From Spirodela intermedia (lineage: Eukaryota > Streptophyta > Magnoliopsida > Alismatales > Araceae), in NCBI GenBank assembly GCA_902729315.2, contig LR746273.1:3449001-3513000 (forward strand): a DNA stretch of 64,000 nt, in the 5' to 3' direction. A model generated the notes under the pieces. The model was given only the letters and a program-made list of their open reading frames with translations, was not told where the DNA came from and searched no databases. Shown here piece after piece: positions 35,180-48,136 of this stretch; within the stretch, counting starts at the first letter, position 1; the number at the start of each line of letters is the position of its first letter. The position numbers and the translations under genes were made by a program.

Positions 35180-35992
35180 AGTGGGCCGGCCCCAGTTGCT
35201 GAGGCCCAAAACGCCCTATCTGCATTGCCTGTACGAAATATTCTTCATTAGCTTGATAAGCCAAAATAATTGGAGTATAATGCATTTTGGCGACTCAAGG
35301 TCATTCTAATAAATGGGGGAATTTTCAATAACTAGTGGTTTTTTGGGGGGCTAAAATCAAATAAAAAAGAGAATAATGTGCTCGTGCCATGATCCTCTCG
35401 CCGGCAGTCTGCCGCTTCGTTCACCTGCACTCTGACCTTGCCGAGATGCGGCCACCAGACAGGAATCCACGCTATCCGTTGGGGTTTGACTGCCAGGTCT
35501 AAAGGCATAATCTTTCCTGGAGTAGACGCATCTTCTTCGGACAGGTAAAAGTCAAGCCCATCACCCGATGCCGCTTCTTCCCTATGATAATATAGGAAGA
35601 AGAGATCTAAATCATATGAACAGAGACTGCTCTTCTTTCTCCTTTCTCTCTCTTGTTCTCTGAAGTTTTCAAGACTTGACCTTCCATCTTCCTCTCTCTC
35701 TATTCTAGAATAGAGAGAGAGAGAGAGCAAGGGTCAACGGCAAGACAACGGATCTTATCAGGTCGGACAAGAATTCCGTTGATTATTTGCCTAGTCCAAT
35801 GGACACGTGGTGGGGGTAGATGTTATCCTTGACGGCTGTGGTTAGCAGTCATCCAACGGTCCTGGTGGCTACAGGGAGAAACCGATATGGCTGCCAATAA
35901 AGCAGCGTGAATACCAAAGCAAGAGCCAGGAGCAAGAAGGCGATAGATTGACCTTACTACTGCCTTCATCGAAGGAAGCCAGCGCTTGGACA
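35180..35992 (+). promoter_or_regulatory. DAHP synthase upstream region
   Basis: Motifs seen are site II-like TGGGCC and GGCCCA elements (about 35,180-35,212), a GA microsatellite (35,712-35,727), W-box cores TTGACC (35,732-35,737 on the minus strand, and 35,948-35,953) and a CCAAT box (35,796-35,800) three bases from a G-box CACGTG (35,804-35,809). W-boxes and G-boxes fit stress- and light-responsive control of the shikimate pathway, but their use here is inference. Confidence 0.4.
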
Positions 35993-38900
35993 ATGGCAGC
36001 TCTCATCGGTGCAGGCAGCATAGCGGCGGCGAATCCTTCCTACAGCGTCCGACCGGCGGTGCCGCCTCGGAAGCTCACCGTCTCCGCGTCGGGACCGTCC
36101 GTTGTCTCTGGTTCGCCTTCAGCTTCCTTATCGTGGAGTTTAGACAGCTGGAGGTCGAAGAAAGCGTTGCAGATCCCTGTTTACCCGGACGCGGAGGCCC
36201 TGGAGTCGGTGCTGCAGTCGCTGGAGAGGTACCCGCCGCTGGTGTTCGCGGGGGAGGCGAGGAAGCTGGAGGAAAAGCTGGCGGATGCAGCGGTAGGGAA
36301 GGCCTTCTTGCTCCAGGGAGGGGACTGCGCCGAGAGCTTCAAGGAGTTCAATGGTAACAATATCAGGGACACGTTCAGGGTTTTGCTGCAGATGGCAGTG
36401 GTTCTCACATTCGGGGGGCAGATGCCTATCATTAAGGTTAGATCTCTCCCGGTCTCTGTTCTTTAGTTTTTTTATGGAATTTCTTTTCTTTTCGACAAAG
36501 GCAGTCTTCCCTTTAGTATCCTCCTGGATCATTCTTTTCTGGTGTGTACTGAAACAGATAGGCCCGCAATAATTTGACGATTATCCAGCGTGTGATTGAA
36601 GTATGTCTGAAAAATGATCGAGACTTGATCCCCATGGAAAAATAATGTGATCAATATGTTATTTTTTTCGTTCTGATATGGTTGATGGTTGATGACTGAT
36701 GATGAATGCTTGGGGAAGTCATTCTTTCTGTCCTACGATCTTAATCTCCGTTCACTGTTCACTGTTCACTGTTCACTGTTCACTATTCACTATCTCTCAA
36801 CAATCATCAGTCATGGCTACCTAATTTTGTTTTATGCTGAATTTGTGAAATTGTAAGGTATTGGAGTAAACAAAAGTTTCCAATTTGGCTGCCAGCATGT
36901 TATGGACATGACTAAGAACATCTTGCAAATGGCGTTAGCAAAGGAAGGTTTGGAGTTTCTTATTCCATCTTATAGTGTCAAAATACCGAAGATTACTCTG
37001 AGTCACCATGCTCACTTATTAGTGATGATGATCTGGTTAGAACGATTGTTAAAGGCAGGACTTAATCTGTCCTTCGGGTATAGTGATAGAACTTATTTCC
37101 TTTATTTGACATGGGTTTTTAACAAATCTAGTTAACAGGGCTGATAGAACTGCGTTTGAGAGGCGCCAAATCTGCTAGCTGAATCTAATAGCGGTGATGT
37201 TTAAGGAAATAATCTTCTTTTAGTCTTTTCCGATTTAAAAGCTACCGTTGTAAGTCTGGTACTGTAATACTGCCTTTAGATTTTCGAAGCACAGCTTTCA
37301 TGATGACTAAACCATTGTTCCACCACGTGACTGTTATGTGATGCAATCCCTTGTTTCAGTAGTGATAGCATATCTGTAAACACGTCTTCTGTTGTTAATT
37401 GCAGTGAGTGGGCATTTTGATCCTACCGTTTTAATCTAACTGAATATTGACTTAGTATGCCCCTCCTTGCCAAAGCCATGGCCGTGCTTACTTTTTGTTT
37501 ACCTAGACCAAAATAGTATGCAATGTTGATAACAAGTTTCTTGAGCAACAAGAAGAATACCACTAGTGCAGTTTTTGATTCTCATAAAGTGTGATTTGTA
37601 TTTTTCTACCTATGATAATTGAGAAATGCCTCCCTATCATGATGATTTGAACTATAGAAAGATTGAGTTGAGTCACTGTTTGTTCTCCTGTGACCAGACT
37701 TTGGCCTTAGAAGATCATTGAACTTACCAAGAAATTAAAATTGTCTTTATAGTTTGTAAGTTTTACAGTTACCTTTTCATAACTTTTCAGTCATGCTTAT
37801 GTTCCACTCAAAATTGTCAAAACACTAGGTAATGTATTGTCCTTTATTTAAAATCTGTTTTAACCATCAATCATGTTTGGTGTACAAAATGTTTTTTTGT
37901 CTTTTGTGGTTCCAAGCTTGTTCGTTGTCTTATGAATGAAATTTACCACGAAATAAATTGGCAATTCAATACTCACGATCTCAATGAAATAAATGATTAA
38001 GTAGTACACCAAAATTATTTGCCCACAATCTCAAAGGCACTACCATTTTATTGACAACTTAAGTACTTGAAATAACTTTTTTCAAAAAATTTTACTGCCA
38101 TAATCTTCAGGATATCAGCACCACATTTATGATAATAGTCAACTAAGAAATACTAAATGAACATAAAATATAATTTTATGATGCTTAGGTTATATTTTTG
38201 TTTTCTTTTTTTGCTACTCCAATAGTAGCAGATAGATCCTATATAATGTCTGCATCTCAGCATCTTCATGAACTCTACTGTTTTTCATCTTCCTTGGAAT
38301 TATAGATCAAGTTTAGTTAGTCATCTTGCATCAGCCAATCTAGAGGAAGAACATTGAAAAATAATGAGAAAACAAGCCATGTTATGAAAGTGAAAACTGT
38401 CACAACTTCACGATTGGTTATTGTCCATCTCTATGCTTTGCTGTCTTTTGAAGTCAACATTGTTTTGGATTTGGATATTTATCATACATCATTCAAGTTA
38501 GTGAAATAATAATTGAAAGGGACTGGAAAATCAAAACTATTTTAAGAATGTTTTGGTTTCTGTCTCTAGTTCATCAAGTATTTCTAAACTATTTTGTAAG
38601 TAAATTACAGAAACATGTACGCAATGGTTTATACATCGTTGCCTCTTATTGCCCTGTCAACAGTTGATAGAATGATTTTGTAATCGTTTTTAGTCCTTCG
38701 AAAATTTTCTATGGTTTTTGTTTTTATATTTTCTGCAACTTCATTATTATAACGCATTGCTAGTGCCCTCTCCATTGCTGAACTTCAAGGTTTTTTTTCC
38801 AGCTTAGGGATGTTATTGATTTTATTTTGCTTTGTTTTACGTTACTATTCAAGTTTCACACAAAATAAAATTTCTTCAGTTTTTCTTGAAATTGGTATTT

Positions 38901-41900
38901 TTTTACGCTTATCCTACATATAACCTTTTTATTATTCGTTTAAGAAAATGTGAAAAGTCGCAAATAAATGAGGTCTTACCTGGATGGTTGTTTTGTTTAT
39001 TTGTTATTTACACGGGAACAATGCTTTCTTACCAAGAAAATTGTTTCAATTAGTTAATTTTCGTTGACAACTCGAATAACATTTTCCTCTCTAATATCTT
39101 TTACAATTTTCTTTCCCGTAAAGTCGATCATATGGCATTTCATTATCCAATGCATTAATTAATTGTTTCATACAGATTCGTCAACTGCATGAAATATGGG
39201 CGAATGATTAGGACGTTTGCTACAATCCAATTTTATCACTCCACGTTTGTATGACAAAACAAACGTGGTGTAAAAGAATCTTTATTCTTACAATTAATGA
39301 TAAATAATCTTTATCTTTTTTATTATTATAATAATAAATCTTTATTTTCATGGTGCAATGCTTGCATTATCTTATTACATTTTTGAAAAAGAAACTTAAT
39401 AGTTTGTGAATGTTTTGAGACGTACTTAATCCTTGTTTGATAACTTCTGGCATAATTTCATGTTTATTGATCAAGTAGCGTTATCTAAAATTCTGCCTTG
39501 TAAAACGATCAAGAACGTATTTGTTTATGTTTATCGTCTTTTTCAGTGCATCCTGCTGCGTACTGTTTTATTGTTGCCTTTTAAATTGACTTACTTTATC
39601 CTAGCATATATAATGATTGAACTAATGGCTGGTACACTATTATACTTAGTACTAATACATTGGAAGAATCATCTTCTATGTTTTCTTGTATATTATTTTA
39701 CTTCAGACGTATTTGTAATAAAGTTTGGAAGCCCATCTTTTCCAATTTGATCTGATTTCTGTCGCTGCACCACATTTTACAGTGAATATTTGAGGCTAAA
39801 CTTTTTTTTTTCACTTGGACATTCGTCAAAAGTTCAATCAACATCGTTGTGTTGACCTTATACAACATCGCCAAAGAATTTAATAACGTCAATCCTAGTG
39901 TTTAGTAGTGAAAGTTTTTCATATTATTCACATTCTCGGAGTCATCCCGACAATTACTCTTTCACTCTAGAAAAAAAAATCCCTTCTTTGGACTGGCTTT
40001 TATCAACGCAGTGGATTTCTAAATATTAATTCAAAACGTACGAACATAGAATCAAATAATCAGACCAAGGTTTTTGGTTTAGATAACTTCAATTTTGCAC
40101 ACTCCAACTCTGATGAACAAATTTACTGCTACGGGGAAACAATTACAAAAACTGAGAAAAAACCCTCTAAAATCCTTCTCTACTCGTCTGACAAAATGCT
40201 TTACAGGTATGAGAAGAAAACTGGGATACCAAGTTTATTTCCCCGTCCCTTTCGTTGCCTGCATAATAATGTGTCCAGCTTCTAAATTCTTTTTCTTCTG
40301 TCCATTGGCCCATGTTTTATTAAATTTTAGCCTTTTTTTAAGATCATCTAGTTCTCTCTGATGTTATTGTTTAAGTAACATATTGTTTCCTTCCGTATGA
40401 CAACAACATAGTGAATCATTTGTTGTAGTTGCTCATGTTCTTCCACTTTCCTTGTGCCACCTATCCTTGAATACTTGTCCTTCCAAAGCCTCAATTCTTT
40501 CCCTTCCCCTGTTGAAAGTGTGTTTCAGTTGAAAGAAATTCTGTGATCAGATCAGAAACTGTGTTGAAAGAAACTTGATTTTTTTCCAACCAGGATGTAA
40601 GAGTCATCTAGCAGAGGATAAATACTTATTCTCTTCACCACATCAGAAATATTTTACCAGCAAAACTTCTGTCCACAGCAAATTTCTCCTCCCCTATATG
40701 CCATAGTAGCTTTGCCAGTAGATCCATATTGCTTATATCTCAATTAATTAGACTCTCTACCTTTTCTTCCTTTGGTCTGCAATTCCTTTTCCACTTCATC
40801 AAGAGTGTATTCACCCATCTAGAAGTTCCAGTGGTTTCAGTACTTCTCCTCATGGGCTTAGGATTTTAGATATATGGTGCTAGAGACGACACCACTGATC
40901 ATTAGAACAATATCAGTGGCGATGGCTACGTTTATAGCCCAATCCCATTAACATGTCGACGCTGACTTTTGCCATAACTTGTTCCTTGGGATGCCATTTT
41001 GTATTGAATTATTTTGTTCATTGATCTATTGGTCTTTTGATGCTTATTTGACTTTATTAACTGAAGTTATCCATGGCGAAGAGAAGATGTGACAAACGTA
41101 GATGAGTTAGATTTATGTATCCTGCTCTTTTATGATTGAACGGATCACTCGTAAAGGATGTACATTGGTCGGGGAAACTTGTTTTATTTGCTGGCCATAG
41201 AAAAGCCAGAATTGGTCATGAGATGCATCTAGTCTTATATAATATTTTTATCACTGTGCATCATCTCTACTCTCATTGGAATGATCTTCAGCTAAATCTC
41301 TTATCCTCGCTTTTCATCAGGTTGGAAGGATGGCTGGTCAATTCGCAAAGCCCAGATCTGATTCCTCTGAGACAAGAGATGGGGTAGAGCTACCTTCATA
41401 TCGGGGAGACAACATCAATGGTGATTCTTTCGATGAGAAGTCTCGAATTCCAGATCCCCAGAGACTGCTCAGAGCCTACAGCCAATCTGCTGGCACCCTG
41501 AATCTTCTCCGGGCGTTTGCCACCGGCGGCTATGCATCTATTCAGAGAGTCACCCAGTGGAACCTTGATTTTCTGCAGCATAGTGAGCAGGGTGACCGGT
41601 CAGTGCCTCACTTAGAATTAGAATTTTCCTTTTCATGCATGCATCCAATGGGTACCCCTAATCTTCTACGAATTTATACATATATGAAATATGATATGAT
41701 GGAGTTATATACATATGTTCATATGCATGCATATGTATAAATCCTGAGTTGCTATTGGTTGTGGGCAGATACATGGAGCTGGCACAGAGGGTGGATGAGG
41801 CGATTGGATTCATGACAGCTGCCGGTCTGACTCTGGAGCACCCCCTGATGACCACAACTGACTTTTGGACTTCCCACGAGTGCCTTCATCTGCCATACGA

Positions 41901-43034
41901 GCAGGCGCTGACAAGGGAGGACTCGACCTCCGGCCTCTATTACGACTGCTCAGCTCACATGCTTTGGGTTGGCGAGAGGACCCGGCAGCTGGACGGTGCC
42001 CACATCGAATTCCTTCGCGGCGTGGCAAATCCCCTGGGCATAAAGGTAATTAATCCCATACTGATAGACCTTTAAACCATTAGCTTGTTTTCTTTATAAG
42101 CCTACATAAATAGACAAGAAAAAAAAACAAGTTCTTTCGTGAATTGATCCAAAAGGCACGACCCACCATCTGTTCCTGATCTTGTGGATGTCTACTCGTC
42201 ACTACTTGCATAGGTGAGCGATAAGATGGACCCATCTGAACTAGTGAAGCTGTGTGAGATCCTCAATCCTCACAACAAGCCCGGGCGGCTGACCGTAATC
42301 ACGAGGATGGGGGCGGAGAACATGCGGATCAAGCTCCCTCATCTGATCAGAGCTGTTCGCGGAGCTGGGCTAATAGTGTCCTGGGTGAGCGATCCGATGC
42401 ATGGGAACACCATGAAAGCCCCCTGTGGGCTCAAGACCCGGTCCTTTGACGCAATCAGGGTATGGCTCTTCTCAATCCTTAGTTTAGTGCTCTGTATCTA
42501 ACCAATTTCTATCTAAGTTTTTCTGTAGAAGGTATATCCCCTTAAAGCTAAGATCAATTGCTTGAGCTAGCTGCAGTCATTTACAGATTCTTTCTGACTG
42601 ACCGACCGACCTTCCTAATAAGAAACATGAGTTTGAGCTCGCATGACATATAGTTTGCTCTGAGTTTGTAGAATGTTGTTCTCAAGTTATGTTAACAACC
42701 TCCTATCTGATGACTAATTCTCCCTCTCTACATGCCATGGCTACCACAGTCGGAGCTCAGGGCCTTCTTCGACGTCCATGACCAGGAGGGCAGCCACCCA
42801 GGTGGAGTCCACCTGGAGATGACCGGTCAGAACGTCACAGAGTGCATTGGGGGGTCAAAGACGGTGACCTTTGACGACCTGAACTCGCGGTACCACACAC
42901 ACTGCGACCCCCGGCTCAATGCCTCCCAGTCGCTGGAGCTGGCCTTCGCCATTGCCGAGAGGCTCCGGAGACGGCGGATCAGGTCGTGGGGGAAGTCCGC
43001 CTTTGCTCGAGTGCCAGAGGGCGCCACCGCCTAG
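35993..43034 (+). CDS. Class II 3-deoxy-D-arabino-heptulosonate 7-phosphate synthase, plastid
   Basis: This enzyme catalyses the first step of the shikimate pathway, condensing phosphoenolpyruvate with erythrose 4-phosphate. Five exons join in phase: 35993-36436, 41321-41598, 41769-42045, 42214-42459, 42750-43034, giving 509 aa, the usual plant length. The ATG at 35,993 gives a Ser/Ala-rich, acid-poor N-terminus of about 50 residues that fits a plastid transit peptide. Metal-ligand motifs known from this family are all present: QGGDCAESF (Cys112), DPMHGN (His396), [11 protein letters not shown] (Glu438) and HCDPRLN (Asp468). The substrate-binding blocks [17 protein letters not shown] and [20 protein letters not shown] are intact. 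The first intron, 4.88 kb, is unusually long. No defect is visible. Confidence 0.97.
36750..36791. repeat. 7-bp tandem repeat in DAHP synthase intron 1
   Basis: Five exact copies of GTTCACT are followed by one ATTCACT. It is intronic, with no coding meaning. Confidence 0.9.
39241..39268. repeat. Perfect 10-bp hairpin in DAHP synthase intron 1
   Basis: CCACGTTTGT and its complement ACAAACGTGG flank an 8-base loop. No protein gene or transposon ends were recognised elsewhere in the intron (36,437-41,320). Confidence 0.6.
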
Positions 43035-44672
43035 TGATGGGTTTTCTGATTGGGCCATGGAGATCCTCTCTTAGGAAGAAAAACACTGGTATTTCATCCT
43101 TTTTCTCCAAGTTTTTGCTTTAGTGGAAACAGTGTTTTTCTGAGCATCTTTGATCTCGAGCTTGTTCGATCATTGTCATGAGGCCCATAATCTCACTGTT
43201 CTCTCATTGTAATGGACTTATTATAGAAATAAATCCGTAATTACAAGAATACCTGAGAACTTAGATAGTCTCTGTAGATGAAACCAGTGTCTGTATGAGC
43301 TGTGAGGTTTTGCTGGCGATATCTCAATCTGAATCAAATGGTCTGTGGATGGATGAATCCGTCTTGTGATTCTTCTGATGCTGAAGGAGGGCTTCCCAAT
43401 CAATTTCGTTCATCACAGTTCAGGAAGATCTAATGGAGTGTGGAGGGCGGCTTCATCCGTGTATGACGGTGAAGTTATGTCGCCATTTAAAATGAATTTT
43501 GCTATTTATGTAACTGTTATTTGTGTTATTACTATGATGATATATAAGTTAGGGTTTATATTTCTGAATTTTTGCTAGTTATCTAGTTAATTGGATGGCC
43601 GATTTCTCTTGGCAGTCCCGCTTTTCTGGTGCAAATCCAACGGCTCAATTTCCCCCTCCCTCTCCTTCCCCCTTCTCTATAATTGAGAAAAAGAAGAATA
43701 CTAGAGAAGGAAAGAGAGCAAGAAAGGAGGAAAATATTTATCATTTTATGTGCTTCTACTGGGTGAATATTAGAAAATATACAGAAAAAGTGAGCCAGCT
43801 AGAGAGAGAGAGAGAGATGTAATATTTTTATGGGGTTCTGACGACTGATCACCCCTCAAGCTTTGACCCAATTAAATGTACGTAGATAATGCGGTTGAAT
43901 CCACTTGAGCGCCTAGTAAGAAATACATCAATGAAAAAAAGTCAACCATGGATCTTGGGTTCACCCTTAGGCCCTAATCCTGCTGCGTTGGTGTGCCCAA
44001 CATCAGGGGGACCCCACCATTTGGAAGAAAGATTAGTCCATTTCGGAAGGTCGATTACAGACAGAGAGAGGACAGAAGTTCATAATTATTGAAGCATATG
44101 CTACGTTAATTTTTATGTATAAATCGACATACGAGATCTCGAAAAGTTTATGCGTCGTCGAAGGCTTACTAGTTGACCAATTGGTTCCCTTTTAAGTCAA
44201 CCCATTCAGCAGATCTGTTCAATTCACACCTTGAATCGGATGCTATCATTTTACACTTACATTGACTTCTCGGATCACAGAGACTTATCTGAACGCACGA
44301 GTGACCCAAGTTGACCTTCTCTTATACCTCATTTGTCTTCAATCTTTGATACAACAACGCTCCTCATGTTGACAAGAACGGCAAAGGGTGCAGAGGGAGG
44401 ACATTCAAACAGGCAGGCGTTGACAATGATTTCATGGGTGATTGGGGCTAATATGAGCAGAAAAAGATTGGTTTTAACCCCAATGAGCAGACATCAAAGA
44501 AAAGGTAAGGATCATATCCTACATTCTCTCATGAAGCTTCCAAACTAGTTCATGCTATATACCCAAAACACTGCATATTCCTACACTACAGACAAGCAAA
44601 ATCACGTAATAAAATTGCCACAAAAGTGAAAGATAACCGGAGGCTGGGAGAGACCAACATACGACCCATAAA
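43035..44672. other. DAHP synthase 3' UTR and tail-to-tail intergenic region
   Basis: An AATAAA signal lies at 43,228-43,233, about 190 bases after the stop. No further gene is supported. A frame at 43,889-44,092 has no recognisable domain. The region separates DAHP synthase from the convergent LIL3 gene. Confidence 0.5.
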
Positions 44673-44699
44673 CATCATCATCATCATCATCATCATCAT
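44673..44699. repeat. (ATC)n microsatellite at the LIL3 stop codon
   Basis: About nine ATC/CAT triplets abut the LIL3 stop, so on the mRNA a (GAT)n run opens the 3' UTR. Confidence 0.9.
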
Positions 44700-46698
44700 C
44701 TACTCTGGGCGAGGGCCGCCGGCATTCTCATCTTGCCACGTGGCTTGCCACTGCTTGTCGTAGAATGTGCTCTCATCTACAAGCTTCTTCAGGTTCTCGA
44801 CGTCCTCGTTCTTCCTGATCACGAGCACCCCCAACACAGCTACGAACAAGAGGGTCTTGCAGAAGAAGTTATTCATCTGGTCCACGAGGCCGACCCCGGT
44901 TAGGCTGTCCACAAAGTATGCCATGAAGAACCCAACCATAGCGGCCCGCCCTGCACTTTTCAGAAAATCGAAATCTTGAGAGCCATTAAGAAGAGATTCA
45001 AAGGTGGCATAAGCACAACGATTAAGCTAAAATGGGTGATCACGGGTCGGCAGAGGAGTGAAGTTTAAACCGTTCCGTATAAATTTTTGTAATCTCAAGA
45101 GCCATGGATCAGAAAATTTCGAAAGTATAATAACAACAAATATGCCAAAATTAGAAATCATGTGTTCAATTGTAGGTTTCAACCATTGAATGGCAGTTTT
45201 GAAATCCCAGAACCCATCAATCAGAAACTTTCAAGGCAAGAGAAAGCATCATCCTAAAATTAGCTATCATGGGCCAGTAAAGGAGTAAAGGTTTAACCAT
45301 TGAGCAGCTCAGCCTCTGGCAAGTGGAATCTCTTGACCCATGCCCACCAGGGAATGATGGCAGTATCAAATACCACACCACCATCGACACTTGAATCTCC
45401 TGGGTGGTCTTCAAGCCATTTTCTCCTTCTTGCCTCTGCAAAGACCAGCAACCATAGAATCAGTGCTGCTTCAAGTAATCAAATTAGGACAAGCCACTTA
45501 TGGCCTCTGACTGAATCAAAGATATAACAGAGTGCTACATTCTGGGGAAGTACGACAGATTATAAGAGATTGATATCCTCAGCAGTTTTACAATAATTTT
45601 TTTAAATCATCCACTGGAGGCAAACATAATTCTGTTATTGTATTTTTTTTAAGCATTAATATGCACACTCACCTTAAATGGAGCCATTTATTCCTAGCGC
45701 CCAGAATGCCGCAAAACTAATTAAGAAAGGCTTCGATGGGATGTAAAGAGCCAAAGGGCCAAAGAATTCATAAATCCTGCAGCAAGGGGAGTAAGAAATA
45801 ACGCAAGAAAATACCCAATTTAACCAGACTCACTTCCTATTCCGATTTAATGTATATGAAATCGACTTTCTGGTGGTGTTAAAAATAATTATTAGGAAAA
45901 TTTCAAAATAATAAGGCATTTTTATAACAGATGAATTGACATATTTACATGGCTCCATCCATTCATCCGGAACAGGAAGTGCAATTTAAGCTCCCTATCC
46001 TTGGAACAACATGAGAATGGAATGATTAACACTGTTACATGATCTCAGTTTATTCTACTTGATGAAGGAGCACAATTGAATCGAGCAATAATCCTCAATT
46101 CATATTGTGAATTAACTCGAATCAACGAAATAAATAAAAAATGCTCCCATAAAAAATGTGCAGAAATAAGCATGAAAATTTTGCGATATCTTTCCCCTGC
46201 TCTGAATGCCGAAACCCAAATCCAACGAGTAGATGAACATCAAACACCCAGAATTGAAGAAAAACCAGATCAATGAATACTGAGAAAGATGTGTTGGAGG
46301 ACAGGCATACCAGCATCTATGACAGCATCCCAGTCCACTGTACCATCCTTCCTGAACTGCTCCAAGTCCCAGGTGCCCCGAGCCCACCTCGGATCCAGGA
46401 ACTTGGGAGGAGGAACCTCCGTCTTCACCGTTGCCCCGTTGGACTCCAACACCGCCGCCTCCTTATTTTCCTCGGGCTTCTCCTCCACGGCAACCGGAGC
46501 CGCGGCTTCTTCTTTCTTCTCCGGGTTCACCTCAACGGCGACCGAGCCCGTGGTTCCCGTCCCATTGTCCGCAGACCTGGCGACGAAGAGGGAGAGGCTC
46601 CTCTTGGGGAAGAAGGCGAGACGCCCCTTCTGAGGAAACTGAGCCTTGGAGCATGAAGCCGAAAAGGTCGAGGGGAGGGCCGGCGAGAACAGAGCCAT
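44700..46698 (-). CDS. LIL3: Light-harvesting-like protein 3 (LIL3), chloroplast
   Basis: Three exons join in phase on the minus strand: 46698-46311, 45435-45298, 44950-44700, giving 258 aa (about 262 in Arabidopsis). A Ser/Arg-rich transit peptide is followed by an acidic Glu/Ala-rich spacer, then [27 protein letters not shown] and [20 protein letters not shown]. The LHC-type chlorophyll-binding motif E172-LLN175-GR177 begins the first membrane helix (about 179-200, [15 protein letters not shown]). A second helix, [13 protein letters not shown], lies at about 207-220. LIL3 sits in the thylakoid and stabilises geranylgeranyl reductase and protochlorophyllide oxidoreductase for chlorophyll and tocopherol synthesis (family knowledge). 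The ATG at 46,698 is chosen because the upstream in-frame extension starts with GTG. Confidence 0.95.
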
Positions 46699-46989
46699 GG
46701 CTTCGGCCACGGATTTGCTGAGGCGAGGCCCAAAGAAAGAACTGCCTCTCTTCCCACCCTGCTAAAGTCCCCAACTAAGCTCCTCCCTCTCTCTCACTCT
46801 CTCTATCCAGTCGCTCCTTCCCTCCCCTGCGGGCGTCTGGGGAGCAGGAAGAGAGAGGAAGCAGGGGGGGAGGGGTAGCAGGAAGTGATGGGGAAGTAAG
46901 AGAGAGAGTACGGGCTGAGTGAGAGAGGAACGGCGGAAGAAGATGATGGGGGGTTGTTCTGACCCCTGCTTTCTGTGGATGAGTTTGCT

Positions 46990-47009
46990 TGCTCCCATTG
47001 GCCACGTGG
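46990..47009 (-). promoter_or_regulatory. G-box plus CCAAT box upstream of LIL3
   Basis: A palindromic CCACGTGG (47,002-47,009) lies next to a CCAAT on the LIL3 sense strand (46,996-47,000), about 300 bases before the start codon. G-boxes bind HY5 and PIF factors and are common in light-regulated genes. The role here is inferred. Confidence 0.5.
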
Positions 47010-47305
47010 ATATTTCATCCCCCCAAAAAGAAAGCTCGACTTTGCTGACCTGGAACATCGGATGGACCAACTTTCTCTGATTCTGATCCGCCCTTTGGCG
47101 TATCGCCGAGCAACCACCGTCAGATTACAAGGTACACCCCCCGGGCGTCCGATCTGATGAGGGTCACTTTTAACTTGCGGCCTCAAATCGCAGTTCGAAA
47201 CGATTTCTAGAAAAGCTCATTTCCAGAAAATCGATTTTCATAGTCTGCTATTTTCTTAACCATTATCTCTGGGATCTCTGCCACATGGCGGCATCCAAAT
47301 GGCCA

Positions 47306-47343
<38 letters not shown>

Positions 47344-48136
47344 ATCTCTCTAATCCTCGTTATGGGGAAACTAGACCCACTTTTTACGAGCTTTTGTTTA
47401 AGCATCTCAAGGATTTTTAATAATCACATATATAAAAACATAATTAATATCCAACAATCACCCGGGACTAACGGGGAACCATTTTATCGAAGAAATATAT
47501 TATTCAACATATTACCAGTATATAAAATGGCACCTAATAGTTATCTGCTCATTTGTTGGAAATTTGATAAAGCCATCACAAGTAATTATGACAAGGGCTT
47601 TCCTAATGATTGTCTTTCACCGAGAAATTATTTATTACCTATCAGCCATCTTGGTCCGATTGCATTGTTACATTATTTAAATAATATTATTCACTAAACT
47701 TAGTATAAAAATGGCATCAAGATGCTTCGAAATTGTCGCTTGGAAATTCATTATAAATATCTCGTTCCAAGGAGGCCAACTCTAATCCCAATAGACCTCA
47801 CTTAACACTCATATACACATATAGTAACACTAAGAAACCCAAGGACGTAGGTTTTAGGTCCTTACGAGAGGAGATGGAACTTAAAGGCTGGTCACAACAT
47901 TTGTTTGAACTCCAAAAGGAACCCAGTACAATGCCTCTAGAGAGAGAGAGAGAGAGAGAGTTGAAGTCATAAAGCCTTCATGGCTTTCTCCATCCCTCAA
48001 TTTATGTAAGTAGATACTTCCAGAGTAGTAGTTTCTTGTGGAGATGAAAAACCCCACAGCCATTCAAAGAATTGCAGACAAACCGATAGTCCAACAAGCA
48101 AGAGAGAGGGAGAGGGAGAGAGAGAGAGAGAGAGAG
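47010..48136. other. Intergenic region between TMEM135-like and LIL3, with microsatellites
   Basis: It holds a long (CT)n run (about 47,308-47,340), a (GA)n run (about 47,938-47,960) and another GA-rich run directly after the TMEM135-like stop (about 48,098-48,136). No gene is seen. The open frame at 47,299-47,697 starts in the CT repeat and is not credible. Confidence 0.6.

Noticed and set aside
35332-35730. 132-codon open frame upstream of DAHP synthase, minus strand
   Set aside because: It starts inside a GA microsatellite and shows no known domain or splice-supported continuation. A lineage-specific gene cannot be fully excluded.
36140-36532. Minus-strand frames opposite DAHP synthase exon 1
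   Set aside because: Antisense shadows of a GC-rich coding exon.
46273-47186. Several long open frames around the LIL3 first exon
   Set aside because: GC-rich shadows of exon 1 and its 5' leader. Only the minus-strand frame starting at 46,698 carries LIL3 motifs and joins the next exons.
47299-47697. 132-codon frame beginning with a Ser-Leu run
   Set aside because: Its start is a (CT)n microsatellite and the rest has no similarity that I recognise.
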